In this document: positions 55,651 through 64,000 of the stretch, in pieces
Position numbering within the stretch: the stretch's first letter is position 1
How the letters are laid out: every line of letters starts with the position of its first letter
Origin: CAIMUS01 sp046347625
GTDB taxonomy: Bacteria > Pseudomonadota > Gammaproteobacteria > Competibacterales > Competibacteraceae
Length of the DNA: 64,000 nucleotides
Assembly (NCBI GenBank): GCA_046347625.1
Contig: JAXMFU010000003.1
Span: forward strand, 930,001 to 994,000
Direction of reading: 5' to 3'
Notes under the pieces: generated by a model
The model's database searches: none
The model's input: only the letters and a program-made list of their open reading frames with translations
What the model was told of the DNA's origin: nothing
Made by a program: the position numbers and the translations under genes

Positions 55651-55887
55651 GCCCCCGAAGCGGCGGAGGCGCTGGGCATTACGGCGGGGCATTTGAAAAA
55701 GCTCAATCGGATCGATACCATAATCGAAGAACCCTTGGGAGGGGCACACCGCAACAGCATACAGATGGCGGCGGAATTGAAAATCATCCTGCTGCAGACT
55801 TTGGAGGAATTGAATAAACTATCCTTGGACGAATTGCTGGAGCGGCGCTATCGGCGGTTGCTGAGCTATGGGGTATTTAAGGAATAA
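55651..55887 (+). pseudogene. accA: 3' fragment of acetyl-CoA carboxylase carboxyltransferase alpha gene
   Basis: The frame APEAAEALGITAGHLKKLNR continues IIEEPLGGAHRNSIQMAAEL and LDELLERRYRRLLSYGVFKE and ends in TAA at 55885-55887. AccA proteins end in the same blocks (EALGITAxRLxELGLID, EPLGGAHRDP, ELLxxRYxRxxxYGxF). Only the last 78 of about 320 codons are present and there is no start, so it is not functional. As with proA and argG, it is the 3' end of a core gene beside mobile DNA. Confidence 0.8.
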
Positions 55888-55970
55888 AGGCTGTCCCGCC
55901 TTTAGTTGGCAGAACTCAAAGTGAGTTTAGTTATTAATACCATAAACAGTTTTATGGATTTAGGTGGTTT

Positions 55971-57047
55971 TTAATGAAGATGGGAGTAAAGGATCTTAGA
56001 AATGTGTTTAGCAATGTCCGACCATTCGTGAGCATCCGCGAATTGTCTTGCTGATTGCTGAATTTTGTCCAGGTCCGCCTGCTTTACTTCTGAGAGCTTC
56101 GTTGCGAGTGTGCTAGTGTCAGCTTCTGGATCATAGGTGATCACGAATGGCACATCATCAAGCTCGATGAATATTCCTTTGCGGGGAGAGATAATAGGCT
56201 TGCCGAATGTTGCCGCCAGGTACAGTGTGCCGGACGTGTAAATATTCTCATAGGGTGCCAGGACACAGTCGACGGCAGCCATCCACAGATTCATCAGATC
56301 GTCCGGAATATCCTCCTTGCTGAGCATCAGCTTGACTCGCTTATCGTTCTCTGCAAGTGTAATAAGCTGTGACTGATATTTTTGATCCAAGCATTGGCCC
56401 ATAACAATCAATGTGATACGTTCGTCCGTGAGTTGGGCCAAGGCGGCGATCGCCTTGTGTACACCTTTGTAAGGACGAATTCCCCCGAACAAGAAGAAAA
56501 TATAGTCTTCATCACTCAGTCCGAGTGCTCGGCGAGCTATCTCGCGATCCGGGATATCCAGATAAATGGGTCGATAATTGCCGTGTGGCACTACGAAAAT
56601 GTTCCGGGTTCGTCGAAACAGTCTTCGCAGATCATCTCTCGCACCAGGAAAATTGATGAAAATCAGATTTACAGACTGAATAAACAATAATCGGCAGAAC
56701 CATTCCTTAAACGTCGATTTTCTGTCGTGTGGATAGAGATTGTGCATCGTCCAGATGATCTGGTACCCCAGGGATCGCGCGAGCCAGATTTTTGCTACAA
56801 AAATCAGCATTCGAAGAATAGACGGATTGCCATTGGAATCGGCGTAGTACTCGCCAATCCAGTGAAAATGCAGAAAAGTTATCTTGCCCCTGTTCGCGCG
56901 CAGCCATTCCTGGCCAAAATGCCCGCTGTATTGATACTTCACGCTCTCGCGTTCCAGATGGGTATAAAGAAGTGCCAGGTAGGGATTGCCTGGGAAGGGG
57001 TTGGGAAAAGAGGCTATCACAGGTACAGACGAATGTCCTGGCTCCAT
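55971..57047 (-). CDS. GT-B glycosyltransferase (family 4-like)
   Basis: The 358-residue protein starts VPVIASFPNPFPGNPYLALLY, with FLHFHWIGEYYAD and QIIWTMHNLYPHDRKS in the N-terminal Rossmann domain. The second domain has YIFFLFGGIRPYKGVHKAI with the G-x-R-x-Y-K-G nucleotide-sugar region, and DCVLAPYENIYTSGTLYLAATFGKPIIS with the conserved acidic/serine site. No membrane segment is visible, so it acts at the cytoplasmic face. The pattern resembles GumH/mannosyltransferase-like enzymes of exopolysaccharide synthesis. It opens the right-hand polysaccharide region. Confidence 0.82.
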   Translation of the reverse strand: MEPGHSSVPVIASFPNPFPGNPYLALLYTHLERESVKYQYSGHFGQEWLRANRGKITFLHFHWIGEYYADSNGNPSILRMLIFVAKIWLARSLGYQIIWTMHNLYPHDRKSTFKEWFCRLLFIQSVNLIFINFPGARDDLRRLFRRTRNIFVVPHGNYRPIYLDIPDREIARRALGLSDEDYIFFLFGGIRPYKGVHKAIAALAQLTDERITLIVMGQCLDQKYQSQLITLAENDKRVKLMLSKEDIPDDLMNLWMAAVDCVLAPYENIYTSGTLYLAATFGKPIISPRKGIFIELDDVPFVITYDPEADTSTLATKLSEVKQADLDKIQQSARQFADAHEWSDIAKHISKILYSHLH

Positions 57048-57278
57048 AAATCTTGACTCTCTGGCATGTTGCAGGATCGAACTGGCAATAAAATATTGTC
57101 TAACTTTACAATCCTACAGCTTGAAAATGAAGATTGTGCAACCCGGTCTGTATTAGCACGGGCCATCTTTTCAGAGACCCATGGACTTAACCATATTGTC
57201 TAATCCGGGTTTCCTCTGGCTTTGGTACCCATACCAACTAGCCCCTCTCATTTTCTCTTGCTTGTAAACAGTTAAAGT

Positions 57279-57923
57279 TCATGGTTGCGCAACAACGGCA
57301 AATTGCTGATATTGAAGCTCATCGGGCCGGGCGGAAAAAAATCGTGCAAGCAGCATTAGCTTCCAAGGTGGCGGCGTAGGATTGATACCATGCAGGGTGT
57401 TTATCTTAAAGCCCGCACCCTCAAATAAGGCTATAATAGAATCTCTCGTAAAAAAGCGTAGGTGGGTACGATCCAATATTCCTACTTCAGTGTATTGCCA
57501 CTCGCCCTCCCGCAAGAGGCTGCGAAGGATAGTCCAATGCCTTATATTGGGTATTGATGCAACGGCAGATCCTCGAGGACGTAGTAAGCGCCGAACCCCG
57601 GCTAGAACTGTCCAGGGATCGACCAAGTGTTCAAGCACATCATTCATGATAATACAATCAAAAGAATTAGATTTGATTGTCGGTAGTATGGCTTCGACAG
57701 GTCCAACCAGCACTGAATCTAAATATAAACTAGCGGTATCCGCCGCCTGCTTATCCATTTCTATACCAATAATATTTCGGCCTGGCTGCTTTAACTGGCG
57801 CGTAAATTGACCTGATGAACATCCTATGTCAAGAATGTCAACCGCATCGGTTGGAACATAGGGCAGCATCTCACTACGCCTGCTCATATACCTGCTTGCG
57901 CTATCGTGTTGCTGATCACTCAT
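57279..57923 (-). CDS. Class I SAM-dependent methyltransferase
   Basis: The 214-residue product carries SAM motif I VDILDIGCSSGQFTRQL (about 28-44), the acidic IGIEMD loop, SFDCIIMNDVLEHLVDPWTV with the EHL block, and RLLRPRGSAVASIPNIRHW. C-terminal LDRTHLRFFTRDSIIALFEGAGF is typical of glycan/lipid-linked methyltransferases. It ends 231 bp upstream of the GT4 gene and is 15 bp after the GT2 gene, so it probably modifies the same surface sugar. Confidence 0.88.
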   Translation of the reverse strand: MSDQQHDSASRYMSRRSEMLPYVPTDAVDILDIGCSSGQFTRQLKQPGRNIIGIEMDKQAADTASLYLDSVLVGPVEAILPTIKSNSFDCIIMNDVLEHLVDPWTVLAGVRRLLRPRGSAVASIPNIRHWTILRSLLREGEWQYTEVGILDRTHLRFFTRDSIIALFEGAGFKINTLHGINPTPPPWKLMLLARFFSARPDELQYQQFAVVAQP

Positions 57924-57938
57924 AAGAGGAATAGCGAT

Positions 57939-58964
57939 TCATTCATCTGTCGGGGGATAAGGGAGCTTAGCTTTTGACCCTGAAGACCTGCCTTCTAGGG
58001 CAAATGAAAGCTTATAAGGGATGCTCTTGGCAAGAATGCCGGCTAAAGCATTCTTAGTGAAAGATTCTTTGATGCACCCATAGCGGCCTTGCAAAGCATC
58101 GACCAGACCTACAATGCAGGCACGCGCATGCTCATATTTACCGTGATCGTGCAGCCATCTGGCTTCACCTAGTATCCGACCGAGCAGACGCTGCCTGATT
58201 CTATGACGAAAAGGCTTAGGAGTATGCTCAGTCCAGAACAAAAATTCGTTACGGGCGTGGAGATAAAAATAATATGGAAGCCGTGAATGAGTATCTGAGA
58301 AAGAGTTGTGTATAACCGGAACATCAAAGGCCATACGGTTTAGAAAACCGCGCCGGCTTGCGCGAATGCATAAATCATTATCTTCGAAATAGGCAAAGTA
58401 TCGATTGTCCAATCCTCCTATAGTCTTAAGCAAATTACAACGTACTAGAATAGCTGTGCCCGCTAACCACATATCCTGTGGATGGGATTGCTCACGTTCA
58501 CGTACTATCGCCGGGTCGGTAGCTCTGATGGAACGTAGTTGACCCCAATCGAACCATGAACCGCAAAACTGGATGGGATTGTCGGCTTTGGAAAGCAGAA
58601 TCAAAGGTGATACGATGCCAATCCGTGGATTAAAATCAATCATGGCGACAAGGCGGTCCAACGTATCTGGGAAGACTATGCAGTCATTATTAAGCAGCCA
58701 CACGTAATCATAATGATCATGCAAGGCACACTGAATTGCTTGATTGTGTGCGCCTGTAAAACCGAGATTTCTGTCATTTCGAGTGAACGAAACCGTAGGA
58801 TGCAGAATGCTAAGACGCGTGATATCATCCACCGATTGTGAGCCATTGTCGATGACTCTGATTCGATAGTAGGGGTATGTCAGGTTCATCAGAGAATTAA
58901 GGCATTTATGGGTATCTCCAAAAGAATTCCAATTAATAATGCTAATAAGAACAGTGCTACTCAT
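57939..58964 (-). CDS. GT2-family glycosyltransferase (rhamnosyltransferase-like)
   Basis: From ATG 58962-58964 the product has 341 residues. VLISIINWNSFGDTHKCLNS is the GT-A start, IRVIDNGSQSVDDI follows, NLGFTGAHNQAIQC is the typical GT2 block and YVWLLNNDCIVFPDTL holds the D-x-D-like NNDC motif. AYFEDNDLCIRASRRGFLN gives the ED catalytic region. The pattern is that of WbbL/rhamnosyltransferase-type enzymes. An upstream in-frame ATG at 59003 would add 13 residues with no support. Confidence 0.85.
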   Translation of the reverse strand: MSSTVLISIINWNSFGDTHKCLNSLMNLTYPYYRIRVIDNGSQSVDDITRLSILHPTVSFTRNDRNLGFTGAHNQAIQCALHDHYDYVWLLNNDCIVFPDTLDRLVAMIDFNPRIGIVSPLILLSKADNPIQFCGSWFDWGQLRSIRATDPAIVREREQSHPQDMWLAGTAILVRCNLLKTIGGLDNRYFAYFEDNDLCIRASRRGFLNRMAFDVPVIHNSFSDTHSRLPYYFYLHARNEFLFWTEHTPKPFRHRIRQRLLGRILGEARWLHDHGKYEHARACIVGLVDALQGRYGCIKESFTKNALAGILAKSIPYKLSFALEGRSSGSKAKLPYPPTDE

Positions 58965-59102
58965 CAGTTTATTTATTGCATAGCAAGGGACGGAAACGCA
59001 CACGCATGGAGCCTCTTATAGCGAGCGCTGTACTGCTTATTTCGATCAAGCTTTGGAACACATTCATGCTATTTTCATCTTAGTATCAGCGCGATAGGCT
59101 TA

Positions 59103-60560
59103 TTACCTGGAGGGGTAACGCGGGACTGCAAGATGCAATACCCCATTTCTCACGAAAGACAACTCCTCCAGAAGAATGTGGCCGGTTACCCAAAGACCAA
59201 TCAACCATCCGACAGTTGCACCCAAGCTAATGGCCGCTACCTGTAATAGAACAAAAGAAGATGCGGAGGCGATCAATGCCATCCAAGCGGAAACAGCAGT
59301 GATCAATGTGATCCAAACTGAGGGCAAAAGGCTGTGAGCAAGGTCAAATGTTTTAGTTCCGAGCAGACGACCCACTTGGTATGTACAGTACACGGACAGT
59401 AGCGTATCACCAAGAACAATTCCAGTCACCACGCCTTTGAGTCCGAGCATAGCGCCGAGGGCGACGGCAACTAGCTTCAATGGCTGAAAGATCCCATGCA
59501 TCTTGAAGATCAATTGCACTTTTCCCATCCCTAATGCAATTGAACCACCAATGTTTGCTATTGTGAGTATCGCCATGCCAACACACAGTATTCTAAGAGG
59601 AATTATCGTCGCGTTCCACTGATGACCATAAAGCAGAAGGATGATCGGTTCGGCACCAATGGCCAGGCAGGCAAATGCTGGCCAGGCGATTGCACTGAGA
59701 CACGCCAGCCCGTGACGGAACAAGCCTTCAAGGTCACCTTGCTCGCGAGCTTTGCTGGCGAAAAACGGAATCATCACAGGTTGTAGCGTTTCAACCAGAG
59801 TACGGTATACGAGATTGACGGCGCCGTAGGCCCGACTGAGATACCCTACCGGTTCGAAGCCTAATACTCGACCGGTGATAAGTTCAGGGCCTCCTGTACC
59901 GAGTTCCCACAGAAACGATGTACTGCTCAGGCGGCTCCCGACAGATAACACGCGGGGTAACTCCGTCAGTCCTGGCAGCCAGGGTTGGCCCGGTTGCCGG
60001 CAGAATATAGCCGCAACCGTAGAGGTCAGAACACTGGCCAGTCCCGCCCAAGCGAGACTCATAAAACCAAATCCAGTGTAGGCTAATGTAATGGCGGTAA
60101 TGGCGTGAGCCAGAGCACTTGCGGTATTGATTCCATACAGCGATATAAAGCGCATATCCCTACGTAGCAGAGCTAGCGTAACGGCTCCGAACGGCAGTAA
60201 AATAAAATTTAACGACAATACGCGTAGGATCTGGCTCATGCCTGGTTCCCGATACAGCCGTGCAAGAGGCTCCGCTGCGAAAAACAGCAGTATCGCGAGG
60301 GACCAACTCGTAAGCAACAGCATCGATTGAGCTGCACGGACACGATTCCAGGTCAAATCTTTTTCCTGGATCAGATAGTTCGAAACACCGAAGTCACGCA
60401 GTACATGAGACAGCGACACGATCACGCTGCCTACCGAGAAAACACCAATCTCCTGGGGGGTAAGGAGTCGGGCAAGAATCAGCGACGATGCAAACTGGAT
60501 GAAAAAAACTGAATATCTCTCTGCAAAAGTAATGGCCAGAGATTTTCTTACATTTGTCAA
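59103..60560 (-). CDS. Polysaccharide flippase (Wzx/MATE-like)
   Basis: The 485-residue membrane protein has about twelve hydrophobic segments. The start NVRKSLAITFAERYSVFFIQFASSLILARLLTPQEIGVFSVG and SHVLRDFGVSNYLIQEKDLTWNRVRAA match the Polysacc_synt_3/Wzx-like family. These proteins flip undecaprenyl-linked oligosaccharide to the periplasm. It is upstream of the GT2 gene on the same strand and 244 bp from the divergent acyltransferase. It is probably the exporter of the glycan built by this cluster. Confidence 0.88.
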   Translation of the reverse strand: MTNVRKSLAITFAERYSVFFIQFASSLILARLLTPQEIGVFSVGSVIVSLSHVLRDFGVSNYLIQEKDLTWNRVRAAQSMLLLTSWSLAILLFFAAEPLARLYREPGMSQILRVLSLNFILLPFGAVTLALLRRDMRFISLYGINTASALAHAITAITLAYTGFGFMSLAWAGLASVLTSTVAAIFCRQPGQPWLPGLTELPRVLSVGSRLSSTSFLWELGTGGPELITGRVLGFEPVGYLSRAYGAVNLVYRTLVETLQPVMIPFFASKAREQGDLEGLFRHGLACLSAIAWPAFACLAIGAEPIILLLYGHQWNATIIPLRILCVGMAILTIANIGGSIALGMGKVQLIFKMHGIFQPLKLVAVALGAMLGLKGVVTGIVLGDTLLSVYCTYQVGRLLGTKTFDLAHSLLPSVWITLITAVSAWMALIASASSFVLLQVAAISLGATVGWLIGLWVTGHILLEELSFVRNGVLHLAVPRYPSR

Positions 60561-60804
60561 GTGTTATCCCAATATTTGTAACGAGAAAGGATAGTATAGT
60601 AAGAAAGTGACTTGAATGTCATGTGCGCCGCCTAGAGCCGGCGCATATCATACAAGACTTTACCTGGAGCCGGCAGCAACATATTTTGTTGAACATCTTG
60701 ACTGTGGTCAGTGGAAACAAAGGAAAAGCCAAGTCCCACCCATCACGATGCCATCTAATCCTGTTATGCTGTGCCTCCTTATCCAAACGATACTGCGTCG
60801 GCTG

Positions 60805-61644
60805 ATGGTCTCTCTACAAAATTTGAAAGCTAAAATTAAGCTATTAATTATAAAATATTTTTTAAGCTATGATGCCGAGCGGCTGCAAGCTGTTTTGCAG
60901 CGACTCGGCATCTCATCCGGCGATACGCTGATGGTGCATACTTCTTGGTTGCCGCACAATGGTTTTCAGGGGCGTCCGGTCGATATGATCCGGGTCTTAC
61001 AGGCTGCCGTGGGTACGCAGGGTCTGGTGGTGATGCCTTCGTTGACCTACCAAAATGAAAGCTCCAAGGAATTTCTGGCGCGCGGCGTGACGGTGGACAT
61101 ACGCCGCAGCCCTTCACAGATGGGTTTGCTGACCGAGGTGTTCCGGCGTGGCAAAGCCGTGCGTCGTAGCCTGAATCCAACCCATCCGCTACTCGCCTGG
61201 GGAGCGCAGGCGGAATGGTTTTTGGCCGGTCACGAACTCGCTCTGGAGCCTTTTGGGTGCAGCTCCCCGTTCGCCCGGCTGCTGGAATTGAACGGCAAGA
61301 TTCTGGCCATCGATGCCCCTTTCTCGAGCATCACCTTTACGCATTTCCTGGAAGATCGAATTGCGCCCATGCTCCCATTCGCGCTGTATGAGCCGGCCCC
61401 TTTGACCGGCATTGTGGTCGATTATGAAGGCCGACGCCGTGAAATTCCAGTACGGGTGCTGAGCGATGCCGCGAACCGCTTCCGGCGCGAGGAGCGATTG
61501 GTCGCCGCGCTGGAGAAAGCGCGGGTCTTGCGGCGGGCGCGGTTGGGCAATACCCGGCTGTTACTGGTCGAATGCCAAGCCATGACCCAGTGTGTCGACC
61601 GTATGCTGGCAAACGGTGAAAGCCTTTTCGATAATTCTCCCTAA
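60805..61644 (+). CDS. AAC(3)-family N-acyltransferase
   Basis: From ATG 60805 the product has 279 residues, normal for AAC(3)-like enzymes. SSGDTLMVHTSWLPHNGFQG and GLVVMPSLTYQNESS match the substrate-side pattern, NPTHPLLAWGAQAEWFLAGH the conserved His region, and NGKILAIDAPFSSITFTHFLED the end of the core. Genes of this family within sugar clusters usually acylate amino sugars and are not antibiotic resistance genes. The frame is open to 60616 but the added segment has no family similarity. It is followed after 11 bp by the six-hairpin gene. Confidence 0.8.
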   Translation: MVSLQNLKAKIKLLIIKYFLSYDAERLQAVLQRLGISSGDTLMVHTSWLPHNGFQGRPVDMIRVLQAAVGTQGLVVMPSLTYQNESSKEFLARGVTVDIRRSPSQMGLLTEVFRRGKAVRRSLNPTHPLLAWGAQAEWFLAGHELALEPFGCSSPFARLLELNGKILAIDAPFSSITFTHFLEDRIAPMLPFALYEPAPLTGIVVDYEGRRREIPVRVLSDAANRFRREERLVAALEKARVLRRARLGNTRLLLVECQAMTQCVDRMLANGESLFDNSP

Positions 61645-61655
61645 CTGGAGCGACC

Positions 61656-62837
61656 ATGCCTAGCGCCGCTGACAAGAGCACTATAATGTCAACTCGCCGT
61701 ATAACGGAACGCATTGGCTGGCGAACCCGGGTGCTGGCCGAAACCTTGGGCTGGCAGCAGACCGTGCCCCAGGACAATCGCACCCATCTGGATGCGGCTA
61801 TAGCCTGGTTATGCCGCGCTCAGGACGCCACCCCCGATGATGGCGTCGCCCAGACATATTTTGTCAAATACCGGCGCTGGGCCAATTCCTACCCGGAAAC
61901 CACGGGGTATATCATCCCGACTTTTTATGACTACTGGCGACTCAGCAGTAAGGAAGATATCCGCGCCCGTGCCCGCCGCATGGCCGACTGGGAGTGCGAG
62001 ATCCAACTTCCCGGTGGTGGAGTAGTGGCCGGCGCTCTGGGGGATTCCGATCGACCTACCATCTTCAATACTGGCCAGGTTCTGTTCGGCTGGGTGCGCG
62101 CCTTCGAAGAAGAACACAACGAATCTTATCGCGAGTCCGCCGTCAGGGCGGCCCACTGGCTGTGCGCTGTCCAGGACGAGGATGGATGCTGGCGCCGATT
62201 CGGCTCGCCACTCACCTCCCGCACTATCAATCTTTACAATACCCGTAGCGCCTGGGGACTGACGCGCGTCCATCAGATCAGCAGCGAGCGGCGGTTTCTG
62301 GAATGTGCCTTGAAAAACGTCTCCTGGGCACTGGCCCAACAATATGAAAATGGTTGGTTGCCTCACAATTGTTTACAGGACGACAGCCAGCCTTTTGTCC
62401 ATACTATCGCCTATGCCATGCGAGGGTTTTTGGAAGTGGGAGCGTATACGGAGAGGGGTGATTTTCTAGCTGCGGCGATTAAAATCGGCGATGCCCTGCT
62501 CGGCGCTTTGCCTGCCAATGGCTTTTTACCCGGCAGATTCGACAGCCAATGGCACCCAACAGCCAAATGGACCTGCGTTACCGGCGATGCCCAGATCGCT
62601 ATCAATTGGGGACGGCTGTTTCAGCTTACCGGAGCCGAGAAATACCGTGAAGCGGTACAGCGCATCAATCGATTTGTCAAAACCACGCAAAAACTCGACG
62701 GTCCAGCGGATGAACGAGGCGGAATCAAAGGTTCCCATCCGATCGACGGGGGTTATCATCCATGGCAATATCCGAACTGGGCCACTAAATTTTTCGCCGA
62801 TGCCCTGCTGATGGAGGATGCAATTGCGCGCTCTTGA
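61656..62837 (+). CDS. Six-hairpin (alpha/alpha)6-barrel protein, glycan-related
   Basis: The 393-residue soluble protein has repeated helical hairpins: LDAAIAWLCRAQDATPDDGV, TGYIIPTFYDYWRLS, FNTGQVLFGWVRAFEE, ALAQQYENGWLPHNCL, AYAMRGFLEVGAYTE and TGDAQIAINWGRLFQ. This is the (alpha/alpha)6 toroid of glycoside hydrolases, lyases and C5-epimerases. No certain catalytic pair could be assigned. Proteins of this type in polysaccharide clusters are often misnamed delta-aminolevulinic acid dehydratase. Start at 61656 follows GGAG; it is 11 bp after the acyltransferase and 29 bp before the methyltransferase gene. Confidence 0.7.
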   Translation: MPSAADKSTIMSTRRITERIGWRTRVLAETLGWQQTVPQDNRTHLDAAIAWLCRAQDATPDDGVAQTYFVKYRRWANSYPETTGYIIPTFYDYWRLSSKEDIRARARRMADWECEIQLPGGGVVAGALGDSDRPTIFNTGQVLFGWVRAFEEEHNESYRESAVRAAHWLCAVQDEDGCWRRFGSPLTSRTINLYNTRSAWGLTRVHQISSERRFLECALKNVSWALAQQYENGWLPHNCLQDDSQPFVHTIAYAMRGFLEVGAYTERGDFLAAAIKIGDALLGALPANGFLPGRFDSQWHPTAKWTCVTGDAQIAINWGRLFQLTGAEKYREAVQRINRFVKTTQKLDGPADERGGIKGSHPIDGGYHPWQYPNWATKFFADALLMEDAIARS

Positions 62838-62866
62838 CCGCCCTTTGGCCGAGGAGAAAAACCGAC

Positions 62867-63418
62867 ATGAACGATAATTTTCTGGAACTTTTACGCTGCC
62901 CAATCAGCAAAAGTCGTCTGCATTGGCAAGATTCCACGACCTTGATCGCTTTGGTGGCCGGTTGCGCCGAGGCTTTACCTTTTGCCGATGCGGCATTCTC
63001 TTTTATCTATTCTCCCGATGTGATCGAGCATGTGACAGACCAGAAAGCCTATCTGGAAGAAGCTTATAGAACCCTGGCGCCTGGTGGCTGTTTCTTGCTG
63101 AATTCTCCTAATCGTTATTCCCTGGTTTGCCCGGAACCTCATGTGAAAATATGGGGTTTGGGTTTTCTGCCAAGAAGACTCATGGATCCTTGTTGCCAGT
63201 TACTGGGCAAGGGATCTTATGTGGGAAAGCGCCTGGTATCGCTACGCGAGTTGCACAAGCGTATGGCTCACTCATTCGATAGTTACATTATCAAATCTCG
63301 TGAATCCAATCCTGATGCCACCTCTCTTGTCGGCAAATTGTTCCATCTTCTATGTCCAGTTTCAGTCAGGTTGTTTGCCCATGTTTGTGATCAGCATGTA
63401 ATTCTGGCTAGCAAATAG
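62867..63418 (+). CDS. Shortened class I methyltransferase with apparent internal deletion
   Basis: The 183-residue product starts FLELLRCPISKSRLHWQDS, a Trm112-like start found in many sugar-cluster methyltransferases. It then passes at once to LVAGCAEALPFADAAFSFIY and SPDVIEHVTDQKAYLEEAYR, which are motifs III-IV. The glycine-rich SAM loop (motif I, DxGCGxG) and about 60-80 residues expected between them are absent. The frame is maintained, so a protein may be made but SAM binding is doubtful. GAGGAG precedes the ATG at 62867. It is cotranscribed with the six-hairpin gene. Confidence 0.65.
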   Translation: MNDNFLELLRCPISKSRLHWQDSTTLIALVAGCAEALPFADAAFSFIYSPDVIEHVTDQKAYLEEAYRTLAPGGCFLLNSPNRYSLVCPEPHVKIWGLGFLPRRLMDPCCQLLGKGSYVGKRLVSLRELHKRMAHSFDSYIIKSRESNPDATSLVGKLFHLLCPVSVRLFAHVCDQHVILASK

Positions 63419-63435
63419 GTCATCTTCATCCCAGG

Positions 63436-64000
63436 TCACCGAGTAGTTGCCACCTCATCGAAGATTCGTGCCAAACGCCGGCTGATCTTCCGGCGCTCAA
63501 ACTGACTCAAATACGCTGTATCGGCGGCCAATTGCTCCGGTACCGGCTGGCTTAACACCTCAGCCAGAGCCGCTTTGCATGGTTCGACCGATTCCGCCGG
63601 TACCACCCAGCCGAGCCGGGCCCGTTCGATGATCGCCTGGGTCGCCCCCGGATTGGTCAAGGCAAAGATAGGACGCCGAGCGGCTACGTATTCGAATAAT
63701 TTTCCTGGGATAACCCCATCCGAGGTCTCACCGGTATCGACGATCAGCAGCAGGTAGTCGGTCTGCACCTGAGCACGCATGGCCTCGTGATGACTGACAT
63801 CGCCAGGGAAGCGGAACAGTCGAGTGATCCCATAGCGGGCCAGTATTTCATCGTAACGGGCGCGTATTTCAGGCGCTATTCCACCCAGGATATGTATCCT
63901 TACCGGGGCAACCAATTCAGGCCGTTCGGCGGCGAGTTGTCCCAGTGCTTCGGCGAATGCATAGCCACGGCGATTTTTAAACAGCCGTCCGGTGTAGACG
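63436..64000 (-). CDS. GT-B glycosyltransferase, C-terminal part (cut by window edge)
   Basis: The frame stays open through the right edge (upstream residues VYTGRLFKNRRGYAFAEALG). VRIHILGGIAPEIRARYDEI, FPGDVSHHEAMRAQVQTDYL and GVIPGKLFEYVAARRPIFAL are the standard GT4-type nucleotide-sugar domain, with K-L-F-E-Y as the conserved acidic site. The C-terminal helix ends at EVATTR. About 187 residues are visible. It converges on the methyltransferase gene with a 17-bp gap and probably belongs to the same polysaccharide region. Confidence 0.82.
   Translation of the reverse strand, partial: VYTGRLFKNRRGYAFAEALGQLAAERPELVAPVRIHILGGIAPEIRARYDEILARYGITRLFRFPGDVSHHEAMRAQVQTDYLLLIVDTGETSDGVIPGKLFEYVAARRPIFALTNPGATQAIIERARLGWVVPAESVEPCKAALAEVLSQPVPEQLAADTAYLSQFERRKISRRLARIFDEVATTR

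Noticed and set aside
60616..61644. Aminoglycoside resistance gene aac(3)
   Set aside because: The family match is real, but the location in a sugar cluster with glycosyltransferases and a flippase favours sugar acylation over drug resistance.
61656..62837. Delta-aminolevulinic acid dehydratase
   Set aside because: Such a label is common for this protein type, but the sequence shows helical hairpins of a six-hairpin barrel and lacks the TIM-barrel and lysine motifs of HemB.

Overview
The window looks like one contig of a gammaproteobacterium. The left third holds the conserved cluster leuS-lptE-holA-proA-nadD-rsfS-rlmH-maf in the gammaproteobacterial order. Other markers are argG, a phasin (polyhydroxyalkanoate storage), a Kbp/YgaU-like LysM protein and Gram-negative outer-membrane genes (lptE, OmpA-like domains). 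Many insertion sequences and REP-like palindromes suggest an environmental lineage of the Competibacter or Thiotrichales kind, but this placement is a guess. Core genes are GC-rich. The SIR2/STAND genes and part of the 38.8-52.4 kb region are clearly more AT-rich.

Layout. 0-4 kb: maf, rlmH, rsfS, nadD and a first proA copy (all minus strand). 4-14 kb: accessory island 1, with a SIR2-like protein, a giant STAND NTPase-WD40 protein split by an IS982-family element, a starch-synthase-like glycosyltransferase and a DUF433/DUF5615 toxin-antitoxin pair. 14-22 kb: a second, nearly identical proA copy, a DUF2844/DUF3443 pair on the other strand, then holA, lptE and leuS. 22-25 kb: an MBOAT/SGNH O-acetylation pair. 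25-33 kb: a GT-C-like membrane protein and a six-gene minus-strand cluster (xpaC-like, telA-like, SPFH-GYF, kbp, DUF533/TerB-like, zinc-ribbon) resembling tellurite/envelope-stress sets. 33-37 kb: DUF4239, YbaY-like, phasin and an MGS-amidohydrolase fusion. 37.5-38.8 kb: intact argG. 38.8-52.7 kb: accessory island 2, with a restriction-modification pair, an IS630 element, a second IS982 copy and a five-gene operon of membrane protein, tubulin/FtsZ-like GTPase, zinc-ribbon/PBP/OmpA protein, ZorA/MotA-like and ZorB/MotB-like proteins. 52.7-53.8 kb: a 5'-truncated argG copy between REP-like hairpins. 54-56 kb: an antitoxin, a broken VapC, fragments of IS1182, IS3 and IS66, and the last 78 codons of accA. 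56-64 kb: surface-polysaccharide genes (glycosyltransferases, methyltransferases, flippase, acyltransferase, six-hairpin protein).

Two points stand out. First, each accessory island lies between direct copies of a core biosynthetic gene (proA, argG), and in both cases the similarity ends at or within one base of the stop codon. Homologous recombination between the copies could therefore remove each island and leave one intact gene. Second, island 2 carries a compact operon joining a tubulin-superfamily GTPase to a ZorAB/MotAB-type ion-channel motor pair and a periplasmic-binding/OmpA protein, without ZorC, ZorD or ZorE. It is the best candidate here for a poorly described membrane-remodelling or defence system. 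Island 1 carries a SIR2 plus STAND-WD40 pair that looks like an anti-phage module disabled by a recent IS insertion. No tRNA, rRNA or CRISPR array was recognised.
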